NCBI GenBank assembly: GCA_029551925.1
Contig: JAKPEO010000128.1
Span: 1-19,731, forward strand
Direction of reading: 5' to 3'
Length of the DNA stretch: 19,731 nt
Source: a bacterium
Lineage (GTDB): Bacteria; JAGOBX01
The notes under the pieces are model-generated. The model saw only the letters and a program-made list of their open reading frames with translations. It did no database searches and had not been told where the DNA came from. How positions within the stretch are numbered: the first letter of the stretch is position 1; each line of letters starts with the position of its first letter. Shown piece after piece: positions 6,839 to 12,773 of the stretch. The translations under genes were made by a program, and so were the position numbers.

Positions 6839-8333
6839 TTCCAGGTTTGATATAATAAGGTAATTTTATAGTAAATGTCGTACCTTCATTTAGTTCGCTA
6901 TCTACAATAATCTGACCATTGTGTATTTTTATAATAGTCCAGCAAATTAATAAATTCAAGCCGACACCTTTTATATTTTCCAATTCTTCATCTTGCAAAA
7001 ATGCCCCTTTGGTAGTATAAAAAGGCGTGAACAATTTTTCTTTCATTTTTTCGTCCATACCTATGCCGTTATCTTGAATTTTGATAATTATATTTTTTTC
7101 GTCTTTTGCCAAAATAATTTTCACTATGCCTTTGCTATTTTTCTTCATAATTATTGCATCGCGCGCATTCATTATCATATTAACTAATGTCAACTTAATT
7201 TTGTTGACGTCTATAACTATCATATAATCTTGATTATCTGAAAATTTTTCTTTTTCAATTTCAAATACTAATTCTATATCATCCATCATTAAATAATTTT
7301 TTTGGATTATCATTACTTCTTTAATAACATTAACAATATTCTCGTTTTTTCGAGCAGCTGGACGCGTAGCAGAAAAATTCATCATTTTGCTAGATATATC
7401 CGCCGCGCGCATAACTTGTTCGTCAATAGTTTTTAATAATTCTCGCTGTTCTTCATCTAAATTTTCACAGGTTATATTTAATAATTGCGAATTGCCTTTT
7501 ATTATTGCAAGTATATTATTAAATTCGTGCGCTATGCCAAAACTCAACTGCCCTAATGCCGCTAATCTATCATTTATTATTATTTCTTTTTCAAAATATT
7601 TTTTTAATGTCACATCTTGAAATATGCAAGCAAATTGCCCTTTACGCGGGCTATATGCAGATACTTCAAAATATTTTTTTAATGGTGTGCTATACATCTC
7701 AAATCGTTCGGATTTGCCAGTCCTCGCAACTGTATCATAAATCACTATCCATTCTTTTTCTAAATCAGGCATTATTTCCAATATTCTTTTATTAAGCACA
7801 TCTTCTTTTTTTAAGCCGGTCAATTTTTCAAATGCAGAATTAACCAACAAAAATTTATAATCTACCGCTTCGCCATTTTCATCATAAATCATCTCATGCA
7901 GCGCAAAACCATCTAACATACTTTCAAATAATGCGCGATAATTTTGCTTGTATTCTCGATATTCTGTGATATCTCGACAAATACAAATAGCATTAAAGAT
8001 TTCTCCGATATTAGTATTTTCTGGTATCACTCGCACACCGAAAATTTTTCTATTTTTTTTATATTCTATTAATATTTCATTTTCATAATTTCTGCCTTCA
8101 TTAAATACGCAATTATATGCTGTTTTTAAAAAATCTGACAATTCTTTTGGCAAATCTGAAAATGAAATATTTTTATTATCTAAATTTTGATTTTCTATAA
8201 GATTTCTAATATTTTGATTAAAAAATAATATGTTATAATCTCTATCGAATCTTATAAATATATCTGGTATGTTATTTAATATTATTTCTAAATTAATTAA
8301 TTTTTCAGTCTCTGAAACTTTGCTATTTTTCAT
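6831..8333 (-). CDS. Soluble PAS-domain sensor histidine kinase
   Basis: 500 residues with no membrane helix, so a cytoplasmic sensor. Two PAS-like regions (about 12-125 and 132-245) precede a HisKA domain whose H-box is GIAHEFNN (phosphorylated His269), the NtrB-like form. The HATPase domain shows the N-box NMIMNARDA (385-393), G1 DNGIGMD (421-427), F-box LFTPFYTTK (434-442) and G2 GVGLNL (456-461), so it should be a competent kinase. The partner is very likely the receiver protein encoded 30 bases upstream. The signal is unknown; PAS domains may bind haem, flavin or small ligands and no ligand-specific motif is evident. There is no clear Shine-Dalgarno. The 3' end overlaps the GT2 start by 8 bases. 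Confidence 0.95.
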   Translation of the reverse strand: MKNSKVSETEKLINLEIILNNIPDIFIRFDRDYNILFFNQNIRNLIENQNLDNKNISFSDLPKELSDFLKTAYNCVFNEGRNYENEILIEYKKNRKIFGVRVIPENTNIGEIFNAICICRDITEYREYKQNYRALFESMLDGFALHEMIYDENGEAVDYKFLLVNSAFEKLTGLKKEDVLNKRILEIMPDLEKEWIVIYDTVARTGKSERFEMYSTPLKKYFEVSAYSPRKGQFACIFQDVTLKKYFEKEIIINDRLAALGQLSFGIAHEFNNILAIIKGNSQLLNITCENLDEEQRELLKTIDEQVMRAADISSKMMNFSATRPAARKNENIVNVIKEVMIIQKNYLMMDDIELVFEIEKEKFSDNQDYMIVIDVNKIKLTLVNMIMNARDAIIMKKNSKGIVKIILAKDEKNIIIKIQDNGIGMDEKMKEKLFTPFYTTKGAFLQDEELENIKGVGLNLLICWTIIKIHNGQIIVDSELNEGTTFTIKLPYYIKPGNE

Positions 8334-8363
8334 CTATATTTAACTCAATTTTTCTTTTGCTAT

Positions 8364-8801
8364 CTATTTACTCAATTTATCCCCTACAATCTTCTCTAAT
8401 GTCTCGATTTTTTTATAAGTTTCTAAACGCTCTGCACAGCGCTCTAATGCTTTTATCAAATCATCTACATCAAACGGCTTGCAAATAAATTCATCTGCTC
8501 CTGCTTTTAAACATGCTTTTAATGAAAATTCAGAACTATAACCAGTAATCACAATTATCTGAGTCAGCGGATAAACTGCTTTAATTTTTTTTAATATTGT
8601 CAAGCCGGATTCTTTCGGCATACACAAATCTAAAAATATTACATCAAATTCTTTTTCTTGTATAATCTTTAAGCCCTTTGCCGCATCAGTTGTAAATTCC
8701 GCTTTATAACCAAAATTCTTTAATAAGTTAAAAATCAAATTTACAATAGACGGTTCATCGTCAATAATAAATATTTTTAAATTTTTTTTATCATTTGACA
8801 T
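8364..8801 (-). CDS. Single-domain response regulator (receiver only)
   Basis: This CheY/Spo0F-type protein has 145 residues from the chosen ATG. Receiver residues are all present: acidic pair Asp14-Asp15 (FIIDDEP), phospho-acceptor Asp58 (VIFLDLCMP), Thr86 (VITGYS) and Lys108 (CKPF). After the receiver there is only a charged helix (residues 115-145, ERCAERLETYKKIETLEKIV) that may form a coiled coil, and no DNA-binding or enzymatic output. The frame extends to a GTG at 8813, but that GTG is part of the ribosome binding site AAGGGTGG, so the ATG at 8801 is preferred. The gene lies between adenosine deaminase and the histidine kinase. Output must come from a protein partner or a phosphorelay. 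Confidence 0.94.
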   Translation of the reverse strand: MSNDKKNLKIFIIDDEPSIVNLIFNLLKNFGYKAEFTTDAAKGLKIIQEKEFDVIFLDLCMPKESGLTILKKIKAVYPLTQIIVITGYSSEFSLKACLKAGADEFICKPFDVDDLIKALERCAERLETYKKIETLEKIVGDKLSK

Positions 8802-8840
8802 CTTAAAAACCACCCTTTATACTCTTTTTAAAATTTACAT

Positions 8841-10055
8841 TTAATAAATTATATTATGTTTTTTCTCGATTTTTTCATAATAATCAATTATCTGGCGGCA
8901 GTATTTACGTTTTTCACGATAACTGCCGAAGAAGAAATTGCGTTTATACCCGTAAATAATTATATCTTTCAATTTTTTCGGTGGGATATCAAAATTATCA
9001 GTCGCTAATTTTACTTCTTTCGTCGCCGATGTGTTTGATACCAAGATATTGTCAGTGCATAATGTAACTGACAACCCTGCTTCTAACATTTTACTAAATG
9101 TGTGTTCTTTGATACTCTTCAAATTCGGATTAGTCTGCAAATTACTTGTAAGACATACTTCTATTGTAATACGATTATTCCCAATATAATTCACAAGATT
9201 TTTTATAAATTTTTCTTTATCTTTAATATTCGGACTTTCTACCTTTGAGGCATCAAATAAATAAAATCCGTGCCCTATACGATTGGCGTGCAAATCAGTA
9301 ATCGCCTGAAATATTGATTCCGCGCCATATGCTTCGCCTGCGTGAACTGTTTTATTAATAAAATATTCATGCGCATATTGAAATGCTTCTTTATGTTTGC
9401 CTGCTGGATAGCCGGCTTCTGCACCTGCTAAATCAAATGCCACTACTGGTATGCCTTCTTCTTCTATTATTTTACGCGTAGCTTTGGCTAATTCTAATGA
9501 CGCTAATGAATGGATTTCTTCTGGTTTTGAAAATTTATGAACATCAAATAATTTTGTATAATATTCTGAAAACTGCGGTAGAAAAAATCTCAATGCGCAA
9601 TTTATAATGCCGTAATTAAATTGCGGCTGACCTTCTTTCTTAACTTTATCGCTGTTATTATATTCTGATTTTGCTCGTGCAAAACCTTTATTCACAGCGC
9701 GCATAACATCTTCAAACTGTAAATTTTTATTTATATGCAGTTGCGGAGCAAAACGCACTTCTATATAAAAAACACTATCATTTATGCAATCCCACGCTAA
9801 TTCGTATGCTATACGCTCCAATGCTTCCGCTGTCTGCATTACAGCGCCAGTATAAGCAAAACCCTTTAAATAATCTACTAAATCTACATATCTGTCTTTA
9901 AACACAGTTTCCTTTAAGCCCGCTTCGGTATAAGAAGGAAGTTCTATTTTATATTCTTTTGCTAATTCTATTAATGTGCTCAATCTTAAAGACCCGTCTA
10001 AATGCAAATGCAAATCTGTTTTTGGTATTTCTTTTATAAATTCTAATGAATACAT
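8841..10055 (-). CDS. add: Adenosine deaminase
   Basis: A zinc amidohydrolase that converts adenosine (and deoxyadenosine) to inosine for purine salvage in the cytoplasm. From the chosen ATG the protein has 404 residues, longer than the E. coli enzyme (about 333) because of inserted segments around residues 130-180. Zinc and catalytic residues are visible: HLHLDG with His16 and His18, HAGEAYG with His238 and Glu241, RIGHG with His262, and Asp335 in CTDN. The TDN form, in place of TDDP, occurs in other long bacterial adenosine deaminases, so it does not argue against activity. The frame opens at a GTG at 10064, but the ATG at 10055 is better placed behind AAGGTG. It is the first gene of the six-gene unit, with its own promoter upstream. 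Confidence 0.92.
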   Translation of the reverse strand: MYSLEFIKEIPKTDLHLHLDGSLRLSTLIELAKEYKIELPSYTEAGLKETVFKDRYVDLVDYLKGFAYTGAVMQTAEALERIAYELAWDCINDSVFYIEVRFAPQLHINKNLQFEDVMRAVNKGFARAKSEYNNSDKVKKEGQPQFNYGIINCALRFFLPQFSEYYTKLFDVHKFSKPEEIHSLASLELAKATRKIIEEEGIPVVAFDLAGAEAGYPAGKHKEAFQYAHEYFINKTVHAGEAYGAESIFQAITDLHANRIGHGFYLFDASKVESPNIKDKEKFIKNLVNYIGNNRITIEVCLTSNLQTNPNLKSIKEHTFSKMLEAGLSVTLCTDNILVSNTSATKEVKLATDNFDIPPKKLKDIIIYGYKRNFFFGSYREKRKYCRQIIDYYEKIEKKHNIIY

Positions 10056-10094
10056 TTTTATCACCTTACTTTTTGTATTTTTTTGAATATATTA

Positions 10095-10123
10095 TTTTTA
10101 CTATATTTTAAAAGTTTTGTCAA
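10095..10123 (-). promoter_or_regulatory. Predicted sigma-70 promoter of the add-led operon
   Basis: On the minus strand TTGACA (10118-10123) is followed after 17 bases by TAAAAA (10095-10100, four of six consensus positions). Transcription would start near 10088, about 33 bases before the add ATG. The perfect -35 box in the short divergent gap supports the call; the -10 is weaker and other AT-rich boxes nearby could serve. Confidence 0.55.
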
Positions 10124-10138
10124 ATGATTATTTTTTAT

Positions 10139-10167
10139 TTTACAATTTTATTTTTTTTTAATAAAAT
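10139..10167 (+). promoter_or_regulatory. Predicted sigma-70 promoter of pdxA
   Basis: TTTACA (10139-10144) and TAAAAT (10162-10167) are separated by exactly 17 bases, giving a leader of about 45 bases to the TTG start. The region is almost pure A/T, so chance matches are easy, and this is the best of several candidates. Confidence 0.4.
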
Positions 10168-10201
10168 ATCTACAATTATTTTTTTTATTTATAAGAATTT
10201 T

Positions 10202-10221
10202 AAGGGGGGCGGGGCAATTTG
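10202..10221 (+). promoter_or_regulatory. Unusually G-rich ribosome binding site and TTG start of pdxA
   Basis: The sequence AAGGGGGGCGGGG (10202-10214) precedes the TTG at 10219-10221. It contains two G-runs that can pair with the anti-Shine-Dalgarno, in a background that is otherwise almost only A and T. The only nearby in-frame ATG is the Met11 codon, which would remove the conserved N-terminal strand of PdxA, so the TTG start is well supported. Confidence 0.75.
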
Positions 10222-11235
10222 AAAAAAAAATATAAATGCGTAATTACTATGGGATGTCCTGCCGGCATAGGTCCGGAAATAATTTTAAAAGCTGCGGCAG
10301 CCGCTAAAATAATTTTCAACGAGACAATAATATTCGGCGACACGACAGTATTAGAATTTTATAATAAAAAATATAAATTAAATCTTGCTTTTAATTTATT
10401 AGATACGCCAACATCAAATAATTTAGCGGCTGACAAACTCAATATTTTCGATTTTCAAAATTGTCCAATAGATAAATTGCAAATTGCGAAAGTCAGCAAA
10501 TTAGCCGGAAAAGCGGCAATTGATTATATTGCCGCCGCTGTTGATTACGCGCTAAATAAAAAATTCAACGCTATTGTCACCGCACCTATAAACAAAGACT
10601 CAATAAATCAAGCTGGCTGCAATTTCCCCGGACATACTGAATTATTGGCGTATCTGACAAATACTAAAAATATAGGTATGATGCTCGTAGGCGATTATCT
10701 TCGAGTATTATTAGTCACTACTCATACAGCAATAAGCAATGTCCCAAAATTAATCAATACCGCAAAAATATTGGAAATTATCAAACTTGCAGACAACTCA
10801 TTAAAAAATGATTTTGCTATAAAATCGCCAAAAATCGCAGTACTTTCTCTTAATCCGCACAATGGCGAAAACGGTTTATTCGGCGACGAAGAAATAAAAA
10901 TTATTGCGCCGGCAATAGCGCAAGCGCAAAAATTAAAAATCAATGTCAACGGTCCATTTGCGCCAGATACGCTATTTCCAAAAGTTAAAAATAATTTCGA
11001 TTGCGTGATTTGTATGTATCACGATCAAGGATTGATACCATTAAAACTAATTTCATTTGGCAGCGCAGTAAATGTGACCTTGGGCTTGCCGATTGTCCGC
11101 GCATCTGTTGACCACGGCACAGCTTATGATATTGTCGGAAAAAATTTAGCGCATTGCGGCAGTTTAATACAAGCACTGAATTTAGCAAAACAAATCGCTA
11201 TTGCCAGATATCAAAATTCAAAATATAAATCTTAA
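10219..11235 (+). CDS. pdxA: 4-hydroxythreonine-4-phosphate dehydrogenase
   Basis: PdxA oxidises 4-phosphohydroxy-L-threonine with NAD(P), feeding pyridoxal phosphate synthesis by the DXP-dependent route. The 338-residue length is normal. Family motifs: GCPAGIGPE (12-20; the common form is GDPAGIGPE, so the Asp is Cys here), TAPINK (121-126), FPGHTE with His139, TTHTAI with His169, LNPHNGE (211-217), CMYHDQG with His268 and VDHGTAYD with His299. The three metal-binding His (139, 268, 299) are present, so activity is expected. The gene stands alone on the plus strand, divergent from add, and its last 38 bases overlap the end of the convergent YdcF-like gene. No other pyridoxine gene is in the window. 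Confidence 0.96.
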   Translation: MKKKYKCVITMGCPAGIGPEIILKAAAAAKIIFNETIIFGDTTVLEFYNKKYKLNLAFNLLDTPTSNNLAADKLNIFDFQNCPIDKLQIAKVSKLAGKAAIDYIAAAVDYALNKKFNAIVTAPINKDSINQAGCNFPGHTELLAYLTNTKNIGMMLVGDYLRVLLVTTHTAISNVPKLINTAKILEIIKLADNSLKNDFAIKSPKIAVLSLNPHNGENGLFGDEEIKIIAPAIAQAQKLKINVNGPFAPDTLFPKVKNNFDCVICMYHDQGLIPLKLISFGSAVNVTLGLPIVRASVDHGTAYDIVGKNLAHCGSLIQALNLAKQIAIARYQNSKYKS

Positions 11236-11809
11236 TAAAAAACCGCCAAATATAAAACGCTTCTGCCGCAATAAATTTCAAATTTCTATAAAAGCCGGTA
11301 ATTTTAGTTGTTTTTGTAGGAGAAACATTATAATCTAACCCGAAATAATTAGCCAAAACCGCACAACGAAAAATATGAAACGGATCGCTCACTAATATAA
11401 AACTATTAATATTATTTTTTTTCGCTATTTTTGAAGCAAAATAAATATTTTCTAATGTGGTATTAGATAAATTTTCTATAATTATACTATCTGCTGATAC
11501 TCCGCAATGTATCGCATATTGCTTACTTGCAGACGCTTCTGAATATTTGCTTCTTTTGCCATAGCCGCCAGTAAATAATATATATTTCACCTGTCCATTA
11601 TTCAGTAATTTTATCGAATGATTTATCCGCTCTTTTAATACTGGCGACGGCTGATTATTCCACTGCGCAGCACCAAATACTAATGCCGCATCCACCGCGC
11701 CTTTATAGTCTTTAAATGAATAAATAATAACAGCCGCAACTACGCAAATATACGAAAAAATTATTAAAATTAGCGCAGCCGCTAAAATTCTTTTTAATAA
11801 TTTCAACAT
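11198..11809 (-). CDS. YdcF/SanA-like DUF218 membrane protein
   Basis: 203 residues. Residues 9-30 form one membrane helix, then a DUF218 domain: VFGAAQWNNQPSPVLKERI (44-62), FTGGYG (79-84), acidic SEAS (90-93), NTTLENI (116-122) and SDPFHIFRC (141-149). This layout is that of SanA/YdcF proteins, linked in E. coli to envelope barrier function and vancomycin tolerance; the biochemical activity is not established. The domain probably faces the periplasm. The gene overlaps the Nudix gene by 7 bases at its start and pdxA by 38 bases at its end, and is the last gene of the seven-gene unit. Confidence 0.88.
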   Translation of the reverse strand: MLKLLKRILAAALILIIFSYICVVAAVIIYSFKDYKGAVDAALVFGAAQWNNQPSPVLKERINHSIKLLNNGQVKYILFTGGYGKRSKYSEASASKQYAIHCGVSADSIIIENLSNTTLENIYFASKIAKKNNINSFILVSDPFHIFRCAVLANYFGLDYNVSPTKTTKITGFYRNLKFIAAEAFYIWRFFIKIYILNFDIWQ

Positions 11810-12201
11810 TGAGTTTTTATTTTTTTTATTAATTTCTTTGCGACTATTCTATCCGGCTCACATAAATCATATTTTAATAATTCGACAATATTTATCCAAC
11901 GCGCAGCATTGCAATCTATACACTGCAATCTACCTTTGAGATATTTGCAAAAATAAAATAATAGCAATATATTTTTTTCAGCACATTTGTGATATATAAC
12001 TTGATATATATCCTTAACCTTTATTTCAATATTCAATTCTTCTTTAATTTCGCGCATCAAACAATCTTCCGGCGATTCTTTTTTTTCTAATGTTCCGCCC
12101 GGAAATTCCCATTTCAACGAATTATGAGAATCCGCTTTTCGCTGTGCTAACAATATCTGCTGTTTGCTATTAAAAATAATCGCCGCGCTAACAACAATCA
12201 T
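11803..12201 (-). CDS. Nudix hydrolase, MutT-like
   Basis: 132 residues, a single Nudix domain. The Nudix box runs from Gly36 to Ile58: G36-x5-E42-x7-R50-E51-I52-x-E54-E55-x-N57-I58. All metal-binding Glu are present; only the canonical Gly near the end is Asn. The WEFPGG segment before the box and the AARWINIVEL motif near residue 100 are MutT-like, suggesting hydrolysis of 8-oxo-dGTP or similar nucleoside triphosphates to the monophosphate. Related small Nudix enzymes act on RNA 5' ends or dinucleoside polyphosphates, so the substrate is open. It starts at the ATGA overlap with the HIT gene, pointing to translational coupling. Confidence 0.92.
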   Translation of the reverse strand: MIVVSAAIIFNSKQQILLAQRKADSHNSLKWEFPGGTLEKKESPEDCLMREIKEELNIEIKVKDIYQVIYHKCAEKNILLLFYFCKYLKGRLQCIDCNAARWINIVELLKYDLCEPDRIVAKKLIKKIKTQC

Positions 12202-12695
12202 ATTTTTATTTTTTTAAATTCTTTTTGCAGTTTTTTTTTGGTAATCTGCGGGTCTTCAACTATTATGCGCGCGTCGCTAAAAATTTCGACAAAACCAATT
12301 TCATTTTTATAACGCGGCACTATGTGGTAATGAATATGTGCTATGCTTGCTCCGCCATCTTTTCCTATATTAAAACCCAAATTATAACCTGTCGGATTAT
12401 AAATTTTTTCAAGAATGTTCATACTTTCATTTTGTAATTTTTGCAAATTATGCCATTCTTGTTCATTAAGTAATCTAACATCTTCAATATGTCTGCGCGG
12501 AAATATCATTATATGGCCAGGATTATAAGGAAACAAATTTAATGTTATCAACCATAACTTATTTTCAAAAACTACTAGTTTATCTACATTTTTTTCTTTG
12601 TTGATAACAGCGCACAAAATACAATCTACTTTCGGTCTAACGCCGCGGACATAATTGTATTTATGCGGAGAAAATAAATTTTTTTTTATAATCAT
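12198..12695 (-). CDS. HIT family protein, Ap4A hydrolase/phosphorylase-like
   Basis: 165 residues. The histidine triad is HIHYHIV at 120-126, with His120, His122 and the catalytic His124. A Cys25-x2-Cys28 pair near the N-terminus and NPGHIMIFPRRHI (58-70) place it with the zinc-binding HIT subgroup annotated as Ap4A phosphorylases or hydrolases. Such enzymes split dinucleoside polyphosphates or nucleoside phosphoramidates through a His-NMP intermediate. No Shine-Dalgarno is obvious before the ATG at 12695. The gene sits 78 bases after pnp and overlaps the Nudix gene by four bases, so the two hydrolases are co-translated. Confidence 0.92.
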   Translation of the reverse strand: MIIKKNLFSPHKYNYVRGVRPKVDCILCAVINKEKNVDKLVVFENKLWLITLNLFPYNPGHIMIFPRRHIEDVRLLNEQEWHNLQKLQNESMNILEKIYNPTGYNLGFNIGKDGGASIAHIHYHIVPRYKNEIGFVEIFSDARIIVEDPQITKKKLQKEFKKIKI

Positions 12696-12713
12696 ACATC
12701 AAAATATTTTAAA

Positions 12714-12765
12714 TTATCTGCATCCGCAAATTTTTAAATCAATAAAAAAATGCAGACACAGATAA
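12714..12765 (-). other. Imperfect inverted repeat between pnp and the HIT gene
   Basis: TTATCTGCAT (12714-12723) is complemented by ATGCAG-ACACAG-ATAA (12750-12765): ten pairs with a six-base bulge, closing a loop of about 26 bases. On the minus strand the stem is followed by an A/T-rich but not pure T stretch. It may be a weak terminator or an RNA-processing or stabilising hairpin between the pnp and HIT cistrons. Confidence 0.35.
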
Positions 12766-12773
12766 CAAAAAAA

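Noticed and set aside
8802-8813. GTG start four codons before the receiver protein's ATG
   Set aside because: The GTG is part of the AAGGGTGG ribosome binding site of the ATG at 8801.
9050-9061. CTDN instead of TDDP in adenosine deaminase, read at first as a lost active-site Asp
   Set aside because: Long bacterial adenosine deaminases carry TDN at this place, and the zinc Asp is retained.
10056-10064. GTG start three codons before the adenosine deaminase ATG
   Set aside because: It overlaps the AAGGTG ribosome binding site and leaves no site of its own.
10056-10218. Possible riboswitch or small RNA in the add-pdxA divergent gap
   Set aside because: After assigning the two promoters the leaders are only about 30-45 bases, almost purely A/T, with no stem that I could find.
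10252-10263. GCPAGIGPE instead of GDPAGIGPE in PdxA as a sign of inactivation
   Set aside because: The metal-binding His and all other motifs are intact, and the residue is known to vary in the family, so it is noted only as a variant.
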